64,000 nt of DNA from Agromyces hippuratus. Lineage in GTDB: Bacteria; Actinomycetota; Actinomycetes; Actinomycetales; Microbacteriaceae. Location of the stretch: the NCBI RefSeq assembly GCF_013410355.1, contig NZ_JACCFI010000001.1, forward strand, positions 2,356,001 to 2,420,000, written 5' to 3'. Numbering within the stretch: the stretch's first letter is position 1; the number at the start of each line of letters is the position of its first letter. The notes beneath the pieces are model-generated. The model saw nothing but the letters and a program-made list of their open reading frames with translations. It did no database searches and was not told where the DNA came from. Positions 26,060-34,324 of this stretch are shown piece after piece. Both the position numbers and the translations under genes were made by a program.

Positions 26060-26075
26060 TTCGGTATGCCGAAAA
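26058..26075. promoter_or_regulatory. Dyad operator overlapping mntH -10 and start codon, probable MntR box 2
   Basis: TTTTCGG-TATG-CCGAAAA, perfect 7-bp arms. The ATG start codon is in its centre. A bound repressor would cover the -10 box and the transcript start. Confidence 0.65.
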
Positions 26076-27469
26076 CGCTCGACGATGAGACGACCACGAA
26101 CGGACCCGCGCCCGACGGCGCCGCCGACGGGGATCGTGGGCACGCGACATCCGTGCCCCGCGTCGCGTGGCTGATCGGCCCGGCCCTCGTCGCCGGTGTC
26201 GCCTACCTCGACCCGGGCAACGTCGCCAGCAACATGACCGCGGGGGCGCAGTACGGCTACCTGCTCGTGTGGGTCGTCGTGCTCGGCAATGTCATGGCGT
26301 GGCTCATCCAGTACCTCTCGGCCAAGCTCGGCATCGTCACCGGCCGGAGCCTGCCCGAGGTGCTGGGCGGCACCATCCGCAACCGCTGGGGCCGTCGCGC
26401 CTACTGGCTGCAGGCCGAGCTCGTCGCGATGGCGACCGACCTCGCCGAGGTCATCGGCGGCGCCGTCGCGCTCAACCTGCTGTTCGGCGTGCCGCTCGTG
26501 TGGGGCGGGCTCATCACCGGCGCCGTCTCGATCGGGCTGCTCGTGCTGCAGTCGCGACGCGGGCCGCGCACCTTCGAGTTCGTCATCATGGGGCTGCTCA
26601 TCATCATCGCGATCGGCTTCACCGTCGGCGTGTTCGTGGCGCCGCCCGACCCGGCCGGCCTCCTCGGCGGGCTCGTGCCGCGCTTCGCCGACGCGAACTC
26701 GGTGCTGCTCGCCGCGTCCATCCTCGGCGCGACGATCATGCCCCACGCGATCTACGCGCACTCCGCGCTCAGCCGCGACCGCTTCGTCACGCGCCGTGCC
26801 GCGTCGCTGTCGACCTCCCCATCGGCAGCGACGCCGAAGCCCGCGTGGCACGGCTTCGGCATCAGCCGCAGGTCGGAGGCCCCCGAGCTGCTGCCCGGCA
26901 CGGCGACCGACGTGCCCACCGGGCTGCTGCTGCGCGCGACCCGATGGGATGTCTCGATCGCCATGGCGATCGCCGGCACCGTGAACCTCTGCATCCTGCT
27001 GCTCGCCGCCGTCAACCTCTCGGGCGTCGAGGGCACCGACAGCCTCGAGGGCGCCTACGCGGCGCTCGGCGTGGCGCTCGGGCCCGTCATCGCGACCCTC
27101 TTCGCCGTGGGCCTGCTCGCCTCGGGACTCGCCTCGACCTCGGTCGGCGCCTACGCCGGCGCCGAGATCATGCACGGGCTGCTGCACATCCGGGTGCCGC
27201 TCATCTTCCGCCGGCTCGTCACCCTGATCCCGGCGCTCACGATCCTCTGGCTCGGGTTCGACCCGACCATCTCCCTCGTGCTCAGCCAGGTGGTGCTCTC
27301 GTTCGGCATCCCCTTCGCCCTCATCCCGCTCGTGGCGCTCACGGCGAAGGCCGGCGTGCTCGGGCGTTGGAGGAACCACTGGGCGACGACGGCCGCGGGC
27401 ATCGCGGCGTCCGTCTTCCTCATCACCCTCAACGGCGTGCTGCTCTGGCTCGTGTTCACCGGGGCCTGA
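26066..27469 (+). CDS. mntH: Nramp family divalent metal (Mn2+) transporter
   Basis: A 467-aa inner-membrane proton-coupled importer with 11 or so helices. The metal-site motifs are intact: DPGN (49-52) in helix 1, and A-x-x-MPH (M225-H227 region, GATIMPHAIYAHSALSRDR) in helix 6. The N-terminal 30 residues are polar. The loop after helix 6 carries an insertion of about 40 residues (Ser/Pro-rich, SLSTSPSAATPKPAWHGFG), longer than I expect for the family. The ATG lies within a dyad operator, and mntR is 52 bp downstream, so Mn-dependent repression by MntR is very likely. The substrate is assigned by family and by this pairing. Confidence 0.93.
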   Translation: MPKTLDDETTTNGPAPDGAADGDRGHATSVPRVAWLIGPALVAGVAYLDPGNVASNMTAGAQYGYLLVWVVVLGNVMAWLIQYLSAKLGIVTGRSLPEVLGGTIRNRWGRRAYWLQAELVAMATDLAEVIGGAVALNLLFGVPLVWGGLITGAVSIGLLVLQSRRGPRTFEFVIMGLLIIIAIGFTVGVFVAPPDPAGLLGGLVPRFADANSVLLAASILGATIMPHAIYAHSALSRDRFVTRRAASLSTSPSAATPKPAWHGFGISRRSEAPELLPGTATDVPTGLLLRATRWDVSIAMAIAGTVNLCILLLAAVNLSGVEGTDSLEGAYAALGVALGPVIATLFAVGLLASGLASTSVGAYAGAEIMHGLLHIRVPLIFRRLVTLIPALTILWLGFDPTISLVLSQVVLSFGIPFALIPLVALTAKAGVLGRWRNHWATTAAGIAASVFLITLNGVLLWLVFTGA

Positions 27470-27508
27470 CGCGGAGCCCGGCACCCGGCGCGGCCGCGGG
27501 GCTCCCGA

Positions 27509-27514
27509 TAGTCT
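27509..27514 (+). promoter_or_regulatory. -10 box of leaderless promoter for mntR
   Basis: TAGTCT, 7 nt before the ATG at 27522. It lets mntR and the HSP90-family gene be transcribed without mntH. Confidence 0.55.
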
Positions 27515-27521
27515 GGGGCCG

Positions 27522-28181
27522 ATGCCCAGCAGCAAGAACCCCGCGATCGAGGACTACCTGAAGACGGTGTACTCGCACACCGAGTGGCAGCCCGACCCCA
27601 TCACGCCCTCGGTGCTCGCCGGCAAGCTCGGGGTCGCCCCGTCATCGGTCACCGAGATGGTGAAGAAGATGGCGGCGCAGGGCCTCGTCTCGCACGTGCC
27701 CTACGGCGCGGTGCGACTCACCGAGGCGGGCGCCGTGCAGGCACTCGCCGTCGTGCGCCGCCACCGGCTCATCGAGACGTGGCTCGTGCAGGAGATGGGC
27801 TACGGCTGGGACGAGGTGCACGACGAGGCCGAGATCCTCGAGCACGCCATCTCCGACCGCCTGCTCGAGGCGATCGACGCACGACTCGGCAGGCCCCTGC
27901 GCGACCCGCACGGAGACCCGATCCCCACCGCCGACGGCTCGATCGCCGCCGAACCGTTCGTGCGCGCCGACGAGGCCGCGGCCGGGCATCGCGGACGCGT
28001 GATCCGCATCAGCGATCGCGATCCGGGCCTGCTGCGCGGCCTCGAGGTCGCCGGCGTGCACCCCGGGGTCGAGCTCGAGATCGAAGCCCTCGACGGCGAC
28101 GCGAACGCACGCGTGCGCATCTCCGGCGAGAGCCACGAGCTGCCGAACGGCGCGGCCAGCGCGATCTGGCTGACCGCGTGA
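27522..28181 (+). CDS. mntR: DtxR/MntR family metal-dependent repressor
   Basis: A 219-aa three-domain regulator. Residues 1-65 form the winged helix (AIEDYLKTVY, LAGKLGVAPSSVTEMVKKMAAQGLVSHVPYGAVRLTEAG). Residues 66-140 form the metal-binding dimerisation domain, with HRLIETWLVQEMGYGWDEVHDEAEILEHAIS supplying the E/H/D ligands expected of the family. A FeoA/SH3-like C-terminal domain runs from about 150 to 219 (GHRGRVIRISDRDPGLLRGLEVAGVHPG). Metal specificity (Mn, Fe) is inferred from the adjacent Nramp gene. Its stop overlaps the next gene's GTG by four bases (GTGA). There is no dyad like those of mntH in front of it. Confidence 0.92.
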   Translation: MPSSKNPAIEDYLKTVYSHTEWQPDPITPSVLAGKLGVAPSSVTEMVKKMAAQGLVSHVPYGAVRLTEAGAVQALAVVRRHRLIETWLVQEMGYGWDEVHDEAEILEHAISDRLLEAIDARLGRPLRDPHGDPIPTADGSIAAEPFVRADEAAAGHRGRVIRISDRDPGLLRGLEVAGVHPGVELEIEALDGDANARVRISGESHELPNGAASAIWLTA

Positions 28182-30025
28182 CCGGCGAGCAGACGCCCGC
28201 AACGCGTCCGTTCCTGGTCGACCTGCGCGGCGTGGTCGACCTCCTGAGCCGGCACATCTACTCGGGCCCGCACGTCTTCCTCCGCGAGCTGATCCAGAAC
28301 GGGCGCGACGCCATCACGGCTCGCGCAGAGCACGAGGGCCGCCGGGATGCCGCGTGGGGCGTGCGCATCCACCCGCCGACGGCCGACGAGCCGGCACTCC
28401 GCTTCGAGGACGACGGCGTCGGCCTCACCGCCGACGAGGTCGGCGAACTGCTCGCCACGGTCGGCCGCAGCTCGAAGCGCGACCTGTTCGACCTGCCTCG
28501 CGCCGGATTCCTCGGACAGTTCGGCATCGGCCTGCTCAGCTGCTTCATGATCGCCGACCGCATCGTCGTGCGCTCCCGCTCGGCACGCGGCGGCGACCCC
28601 GTCGAGTGGGTCGGCAGCACCGACGGCACCTTCACGGTGCGGGTGCTCGAGGGCGCCGAGGCATCCGGTATCGCCGTCGGCACCACCGTCTCGCTCGTGC
28701 CGCGCGCCGACGAGGCGGAGCTCTGCTCGCCGACGAGCCTGTGCGAGCTCGCACGCCGGTATGCCGAGTACCTGCCGATCCCGATCCTCGTCGGCACAGG
28801 CGACGGGAGCTTCGACGGCATCGGCCGGCCGGCCGTGTTCGCCCTCACGGGCGAGGCGCGCGCCGAGGCTCGCGATCGCATCGCCGAGCTCGGGCGCGAC
28901 GTCGTGGGCGGCGCGCCGTTCGAGGTCATCGAGGTGCACTCCACCGCAACCGACACGCACGGCACGGCCTACGTGCTGCCGTTTCCGCCGACGCCCGGTG
29001 CCCGGCAGGCGAACCGCGTCTACCTCGGCGGCATGCTCGTCGACCCGCGGGCCGACGAGCTGCTGCCCGACTGGGCCTTCTTCGCGCGAGCGGTCGTGGA
29101 CTCGAACGGGCTGCGGCCGACTGCATCACGCGAGCATCTCATCGAGGACGAATCGCTCGAGGCGACCCGGGCCGAGCTCGGTGCCGCGATCCGCGCCTGG
29201 GTGATGCGGCTCGCCGTCGAGCGCCCCGCGCGCCTCGCCGAGTTCGTCGGCATCCACCATCTGGGACTGAAGTCCCTCCTGCTTCACGACGACGAGCTCG
29301 CGGGCTTCATCACGCGCTGGCTGACGGTGGAGACCTCGATCGGGGTGATGACCATCGACGAGCTCGTGCGGAGCCATCCGCATGTGCGGTTCACCGAGAC
29401 CGTCGACGAGTTCCGCCAGATCGCGGGCATCGTGCCGGCGTCGCGCGCCGTGGTCAACGGCGGATACGTGCACGAGGCCGACATCCTGCGCCGCCTGCCG
29501 CTGCTCTTCGACGGCGTCACGCTCGAACGGGTGACGGTCTCGGGCGAGCTCGACTCGCTCGACCCGCCGCCGCTGGCCGATCGTGCGGCGGCACTCGCGC
29601 TCGAGACCCGTGCCGGCGCGGTGCTCGCCGAGGTCGGCTGCGAGCCGAGCGTGCGCCGCTTCTCGCCCGGCGACCTCGCGAGCCTCTACCTCGCCGACGC
29701 CGAGGTGCTGCGGTCGATCACCCGAGGCGCCGCACGCGACCTCACGGGCCCGCTCTGGAGCGGGGTGCTCGGCAGGATCGACGGCAACCGGTCGAGCCTC
29801 ACGAGCGGCGGCGCTGAAGCCGCCCGCGCGAAGCTCTGCCTCAACTGGGACAACACCCTCGTGCGCACACTCGCCGGCGAGGTCGACGACGCCGTGTTCG
29901 ACCGCACCATCCGGCTGCTGTACGTGCAGGCGCTGCTCGCCGGCCACCGACCACTCCGTGCGAGCGAACGGGCCATGCTGACCGGTGCACTCACCGACCT
30001 CGTCGCGCTGAGCCTCGCCCGCTGA
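28178..30025 (+). CDS. HSP90 family protein (HtpG-like GHKL ATPase)
   Basis: A 615-aa cytoplasmic protein. The N-terminal GHKL ATP-binding domain has FLRELIQNGRDAI (catalytic Glu and Mg-binding Asn), FEDDGVGLT, a GRSSKRDLF lid and GQFGIGLLSCFMIAD. A middle domain has family features (VYLGGMLVDP, LRPTASREHLIED with the arginine expected to contact ATP). The C-terminal 250 residues diverge from HtpG and no MEEVD-like tail exists. It belongs to the actinobacterial 'HSP90 family protein' branch instead of standard htpG. Its GTG overlaps the mntR stop (GTGA), so synthesis is coupled to mntR. The next gene encodes a TPR protein, a plausible partner. Client proteins are unknown. Confidence 0.88.
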   Translation: MTGEQTPATRPFLVDLRGVVDLLSRHIYSGPHVFLRELIQNGRDAITARAEHEGRRDAAWGVRIHPPTADEPALRFEDDGVGLTADEVGELLATVGRSSKRDLFDLPRAGFLGQFGIGLLSCFMIADRIVVRSRSARGGDPVEWVGSTDGTFTVRVLEGAEASGIAVGTTVSLVPRADEAELCSPTSLCELARRYAEYLPIPILVGTGDGSFDGIGRPAVFALTGEARAEARDRIAELGRDVVGGAPFEVIEVHSTATDTHGTAYVLPFPPTPGARQANRVYLGGMLVDPRADELLPDWAFFARAVVDSNGLRPTASREHLIEDESLEATRAELGAAIRAWVMRLAVERPARLAEFVGIHHLGLKSLLLHDDELAGFITRWLTVETSIGVMTIDELVRSHPHVRFTETVDEFRQIAGIVPASRAVVNGGYVHEADILRRLPLLFDGVTLERVTVSGELDSLDPPPLADRAAALALETRAGAVLAEVGCEPSVRRFSPGDLASLYLADAEVLRSITRGAARDLTGPLWSGVLGRIDGNRSSLTSGGAEAARAKLCLNWDNTLVRTLAGEVDDAVFDRTIRLLYVQALLAGHRPLRASERAMLTGALTDLVALSLAR

Positions 30026-30083
30026 CCCCGGCCCGCCCAGCCTCCGACCCAGACCTCCGATCATCGACCGCCAAGGGAGAACC

Positions 30084-32921
30084 GTGTCCGAAACCATCCG
30101 CATCGACGAACTGCTCGAGCAGGTCGACCAGACGCCGTTCGGACCCGAGGAGCGTGCGCTGATCGACCAGGCGATCGCGATCGCGATCGATTCGGGCGAC
30201 GAGTTCTCCGAATACCGCGCGCGCATGCGTCTCGCATCGTCGGCCAACATGACCGGCGACACCGACGCACTGCTCAGCTCCTTCGCCTGGTGCCTCGGCA
30301 AGCACGACGCCGACGCGGCCCGCTTCCCGGCGAAGCCCGACGACAGCGCGAGCGACCTGCTCTGGCAGTACAAGTGGATGGCGGGCACGCTCTCGGCGAG
30401 CCCCGCATTCCCCGCCGCCGACATCCGCGGGGTGCTCGACGACATGCAGTCGCGGTACGAACGCGCCGGCGTCGGCCAGAGCGGGGTCGCCATGGCGCGC
30501 TTCGGTGCGGCGTTCGCCAACGGATGGCTCGACGAGGCCGCCGAGGCCTACCGCGTGCTGACCACCACCGAGCGCGACGACTACAGCCACTGCGACGCCT
30601 GCGTGCGCAGCGAGAGCGCGGCCTACCTCGCCGCGACCGGACGCGAAGACGAGGCCATCTCGCTCTACGAGGAGATCGTCGAAGGCGGCTTCAGCTGCGG
30701 CGAGGAGCCGGAGCACGCCCTCTCCGACGCGTTGCTGCCGTACCTCCGCGCCGGCCGTCTCGACCGTGCGAAGTCCTTCCACCTGCGCAGCTACCGCGAC
30801 GCCCGCGGCAACGCCGACAACATCGGCATCATCGCGAACCACCTGGTGTTCTGTGCGATCACCGGCAACGAGGCGCGCGGCCTCGCCATGCTCGAACGCC
30901 ACATCGCCTGGATCGCACACGACCGGCTCAACCAGCGCGCGCAGTTCAGCGCGCTCGCCGCGACCGGGCTGCTGCTCGACACCGTCGTCGATGCCGGACA
31001 CGGCGACACCGTCGTGCGCGGGGCCGACTCCGCCGAGCTCGAGCCGTTCTTCGGCGCGCACACGGGCCCCTGGACCGCCGCCGAGCTCAGCCCTGCCGCG
31101 TGGGCCGCGGCCGCCGCCATCGGCGACGAATTCGACCGCCGCAACGGCAACAGCCACCTCGCCGACCGGCTGCAGGCCACGCGCGCGCTCCGCGCCGAGC
31201 GCTACGACGTGGCGATCACCGGCGAGGCGTTCGCGATTCCCGTGCCCGTCGTCGCCGCCGAACCCGTCGATGCCGGCGGCTGGGTCGACCGCGCCCGTGA
31301 ACTCGCCGCGCTCGGCGACATCGACCGGGCACTCGCAGCGGCCGACCGCGGGCTCGCCGTGCTCGAGGCGGATGCCGCGGCATCCGTCGCTGACGACCGC
31401 CGGGCCGAACTCATCGGCATCCGCCTCGCGGTGCTGGTTGCAGCGTCGCGGCTCGAGGAGGCCGAGCAGGAGCTGCCCGCCCGCATCGCCGCGTTGCGCG
31501 CCGCCGGCGACGAGCTGCTCGCCGATGCGCTCGCACGCCACGGCCTCCTGCTCGCCGGCTCGGCCACGGCCTCCGACCTGCCCGTGCTCGAACAGGAGCT
31601 CGGCGCCGCGCTGCAGTCGGGCGCCGACGACCTCTCGGCCCGTGTCGCCCTGCGGATCACCGCAGTACGAGCCGAGGCGGGCGACCTCGAGGGCGCCGGC
31701 ACCGCGGCCGACACCGCGATCGCCGTGCTCGACCGGGCTCCGGAGCCCGAACCGATGCTCGTCGGCGCGGCGTTCCAGCTCGCTGCCTACCTCGCGGCCC
31801 AGGGCGAGGAGCCCGCGACCGCCCTCCCCCTCCTCGACCGTGCGATCGCCGCCGAACCGACGCGGGTCCGCCGTGCCGAGTCGCACCGGCTCCGCGCGCG
31901 GCTGCTCGCCGGCAGCGGCGACCTCGAGGCCGCGCTGGCGGCCTCGGAGGCGGCACTCGAACACGACCTCGCGATCGACGCGCGGATGCGGGTCGTGGAG
32001 GACTGCCAGCTCTCCGCCGCGATCCTCGACGACCTCGCGCGACCCGACGATGCCGTCGCGAGGCTCCGCCTCGCGGTGCAGCACGCCGAGCTGGCGGAGT
32101 CGCCCGGGCTCGTCGGCGTGCGCTACGGCCTCGGCCGACAGCTCCTGCGCGCCGGACGCACCGGCGAGGCCGTCGAGCTGCTGCAGGACGTCTTCGAGGC
32201 CGAGGTCGCCGCGGGCGCACCGCCGGCCGCACGCGCCGAGACCCTCCACCTGCTCGGCACCGCGCTTCGCGGCGAAGAGGAGTTCGCCGCGGCATCCGGC
32301 GCGTGGCACACCGCCGCAGAGCTGTTCGAGGAGGCCGAGGCGTGGCCGAGCGCGGTCGCCGTGCTGGCCGACCTCGGCCGACTCTTCGCCGGCCTCGGGT
32401 ACGCCGAGGAGGCGATCGAAGTGCTCGAACGAGCCGTCGCCGACGCTCGCCGCGACCCCGAGACGGTCGCCTCGCTCGCCGATGCGCTGCACCTGCTCGG
32501 CCAGGTCAGCCTCGAACACGGCGAACCGAACGGTCTCGACCAGCTCGACGAGGTCGCGGCGCTCGCCCGCGAGCACGGCGCCGACTGGTTGCTGGCCGAC
32601 GTCGTCGACTCGCGGGCACGCGGCCTGGCCGCGCTCTCGCGCCCCGAAGAGGCCGTCGCGACCGCGCTGACCGCGGCCGAGCTGTTCGAGGCGGTCGGCG
32701 CGACACGGCCGGCCGGCGGATCGATGCTGTTCGCCGGACGGGTGCTGCAGTCGGAGGTTCGTCACGACGAGGCGCTCGTGCTCATCGGCCAGGCGATCGA
32801 GCGGTTCGACGGGCAGGCCGACGCCGTCGCGCTCGGCCGGATCGCCCTCGCCGACTCGCTCGAGGCGCTGGGTCGTCTCGCCGAGGCGGCCGAGGCCCGA
32901 CGCCTCGCCGAAGAGGTCTGA
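30084..32921 (+). CDS. Large TPR-repeat protein paired with HSP90-family protein
   Basis: A 945-aa cytoplasmic helical-repeat protein. The N-terminal 300 residues hold loosely spaced TPR-like helices and a conserved-looking SHCDACVRSES segment with a third Cys 35 or so residues later (GGFSCGEEPEH), which may bind metal. From about 390 to the end the protein is an almost unbroken TPR array: repeats of about 34-40 residues of the type ALAAxGDLDRALAAADRGLAVLE, AAYLAAQGEEPATALPLLDRAI, LLQDVFEAEVAAG and so on. The GTG start has AAGGGAGA 5-10 nt upstream. It lies 58 bp after the HSP90-family gene in the same direction and ends at a strong hairpin. A co-chaperone or scaffold role is inferred from TPR-HSP90 pairing in other systems. 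Confidence 0.85.
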   Translation: MSETIRIDELLEQVDQTPFGPEERALIDQAIAIAIDSGDEFSEYRARMRLASSANMTGDTDALLSSFAWCLGKHDADAARFPAKPDDSASDLLWQYKWMAGTLSASPAFPAADIRGVLDDMQSRYERAGVGQSGVAMARFGAAFANGWLDEAAEAYRVLTTTERDDYSHCDACVRSESAAYLAATGREDEAISLYEEIVEGGFSCGEEPEHALSDALLPYLRAGRLDRAKSFHLRSYRDARGNADNIGIIANHLVFCAITGNEARGLAMLERHIAWIAHDRLNQRAQFSALAATGLLLDTVVDAGHGDTVVRGADSAELEPFFGAHTGPWTAAELSPAAWAAAAAIGDEFDRRNGNSHLADRLQATRALRAERYDVAITGEAFAIPVPVVAAEPVDAGGWVDRARELAALGDIDRALAAADRGLAVLEADAAASVADDRRAELIGIRLAVLVAASRLEEAEQELPARIAALRAAGDELLADALARHGLLLAGSATASDLPVLEQELGAALQSGADDLSARVALRITAVRAEAGDLEGAGTAADTAIAVLDRAPEPEPMLVGAAFQLAAYLAAQGEEPATALPLLDRAIAAEPTRVRRAESHRLRARLLAGSGDLEAALAASEAALEHDLAIDARMRVVEDCQLSAAILDDLARPDDAVARLRLAVQHAELAESPGLVGVRYGLGRQLLRAGRTGEAVELLQDVFEAEVAAGAPPAARAETLHLLGTALRGEEEFAAASGAWHTAAELFEEAEAWPSAVAVLADLGRLFAGLGYAEEAIEVLERAVADARRDPETVASLADALHLLGQVSLEHGEPNGLDQLDEVAALAREHGADWLLADVVDSRARGLAALSRPEEAVATALTAAELFEAVGATRPAGGSMLFAGRVLQSEVRHDEALVLIGQAIERFDGQADAVALGRIALADSLEALGRLAEAAEARRLAEEV

Positions 32922-32936
32922 TCGATCCGGTCGATC

Positions 32937-32968
32937 GCCGCGGTGCACCGAGACCGGTGCACCGCGGC
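32937..32968 (+). terminator. Hairpin terminator of the mntR-HSP90-TPR unit
   Basis: GCCGCGGTGCACCG and CGGTGCACCGCGGC form a perfect 14-bp stem with loop AGAC, 16 bp after the TPR gene stop. It has no T tract, as is common for actinobacterial terminators. Confidence 0.75.
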
Positions 32969-33046
32969 CGGCTCGCGGAATGCTGCACGATCGGGAGGCG
33001 AGCCTGCCCGACATCCGCTCGACATCGTGCCGTGACCTGCGCGCTC

Positions 33047-33052
33047 TAGGCT
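33047..33052 (+). promoter_or_regulatory. -10 box of leaderless promoter (HAD phosphatase)
   Basis: TAGGCT, 6 nt before the ATG at 33059. No Shine-Dalgarno. Confidence 0.55.
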
Positions 33053-33058
33053 GGGAGC

Positions 33059-33856
33059 ATGTCACGACGTGAAGAAGTCGAGTGCTGGCTGACCGACATG
33101 GACGGCGTGCTCGTGCACGAGAACCACGCACTGCCGGGCGCCGCCGAGTTGCTGCAGCAGTGGGAGGACGCCGGCACGCCCTACCTCGTGCTCACGAACA
33201 ACTCGATATTCACCGCGCGCGACCTCTCGGCGCGGCTGCGCTCATCAGGCCTCAACGTGCCCGAAGACCGCATCTGGACGAGCGCGCTCGCGACGGCCGA
33301 CTTCCTGAAGCAGCAGGTGCCCGGCGGCACCGCCTTCGTGATCGGCGAGGCCGGCATCCTCACGGCGCTCCACGACGCAGGGTTCGTGATGACCGAGACC
33401 GCGCCCGACTTCGTCGTCGTCGGCGAGACCCGCAACTACTCGTTCGAGGCGATCACGAAGGCGATCCGCCTGATCGGCAACGGCGCGCGCTTCATCGTGA
33501 CGAACCCCGACGCCACCGGCCCCTCGGCCGACGGCCCGCTGCCGGCGACCGGCGCGATCGCCGCCCTCATCACGAAGGCCACGGGCAAGGAGCCCTACGT
33601 GGTCGGCAAGCCCAACCCGATGATGTTCCGGTCGGCGCTCAACAAGATCGGCGCGCACTCCGAGAACACCGCGATGATCGGCGACCGCATGGACACCGAC
33701 ATCGTCGCGGGCATCGAGGCCGGCCTGCACACGATCCTCGTGCTGACCGGCATCAGCGACCAGGCCGAGATCGAGAAGTACCCGTTCCGGCCCGACGAGA
33801 TCCTCAAGGGCGTCGCCGACCTCGTCGTGCAGGCGCCGGTCGAGACCGAGCTGTAG
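33059..33856 (+). CDS. HAD-IIA family hydrolase (NagD-like phosphatase)
   Basis: A 265-aa cytoplasmic phosphatase. Motif I is WLTDMDGVLV (nucleophile D13, acid/base D15). Motif II is VLTNNS. The C2-type cap covers about 80-190 and includes FVVVGETRNYSFEAITKAIRLI. Motif III is VVGKPNPMMF, and motif IV is MIGDRMDTDIVAGIEAG. NagD-like enzymes remove phosphate from nucleotides or sugar phosphates (UMP, 4-nitrophenyl phosphate, glycerol phosphates); the substrate here is unknown. The small acidic protein gene follows 27 bp downstream with its own Shine-Dalgarno and is probably co-transcribed. Confidence 0.9.
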   Translation: MSRREEVECWLTDMDGVLVHENHALPGAAELLQQWEDAGTPYLVLTNNSIFTARDLSARLRSSGLNVPEDRIWTSALATADFLKQQVPGGTAFVIGEAGILTALHDAGFVMTETAPDFVVVGETRNYSFEAITKAIRLIGNGARFIVTNPDATGPSADGPLPATGAIAALITKATGKEPYVVGKPNPMMFRSALNKIGAHSENTAMIGDRMDTDIVAGIEAGLHTILVLTGISDQAEIEKYPFRPDEILKGVADLVVQAPVETEL

Positions 33857-33883
33857 ACCGCCCAACCAGACGAGGAGACCACG

Positions 33884-34324
33884 ATGATCGAGCTGACCGA
33901 CGTCGACGACGACGACGGCGAGCTGGTCGCCGCGACCGTGCTGCCGGGCGATCGCCAGGTCGCCGTGCTGTTCGCGGTCGACGAGGAGCCCGTCGAACCG
34001 GCCGAACAGCGCGCCATCGCCGAACGTGCGCTCAGCCGCCCGACCGCAGACGATCTCTCCCGCATCGACGGAGACGTCGTGCGCGAACTCACCGACTCGG
34101 CGTACGAGGGCACCGGTCACGCGGTCACGTCCGAGGACTACGACCGGCTCGCCGGTGAACTCGAGCTGCAGGGCGTCATCGTCTCCGCCGACGCGACGCT
34201 CGTGCTCGTCTACGAGGCACCGACCCAGTACTCCGACATGGTCGTGTACTGCCAGCTCGACGAGCACCTCGCGATCGACGACCTGAGCGTGGCGGAGGCC
34301 GACGACGAGGACGACGACGACTAG
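33884..34324 (+). CDS. Acidic hypothetical protein
   Basis: A 146-aa, strongly acidic protein with an N-terminal DVDDDDGE stretch and a C-terminal tail of Asp/Glu (ADDEDDDD). The middle (RELTDSAYEGTGHAVTSEDYDRLAGELELQGVIVSADATLVLVYEAP) has a regular alpha/beta pattern. I do not recognise the family; DUF2004-like proteins are a possible match. The start has GAGGAG 7 nt upstream. The stop codon shares CTAG with the stop of the convergent aldo/keto reductase. Probably cytoplasmic and co-transcribed with the HAD phosphatase. Confidence 0.6.
   Translation: MIELTDVDDDDGELVAATVLPGDRQVAVLFAVDEEPVEPAEQRAIAERALSRPTADDLSRIDGDVVRELTDSAYEGTGHAVTSEDYDRLAGELELQGVIVSADATLVLVYEAPTQYSDMVVYCQLDEHLAIDDLSVAEADDEDDDD

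Noticed and set aside
27584..30025. Longer HSP90-family gene starting inside mntR
   Set aside because: The added N-terminus is a shadow of mntR. The GTG at 28178 overlaps the mntR stop and starts just before the GHKL domain.
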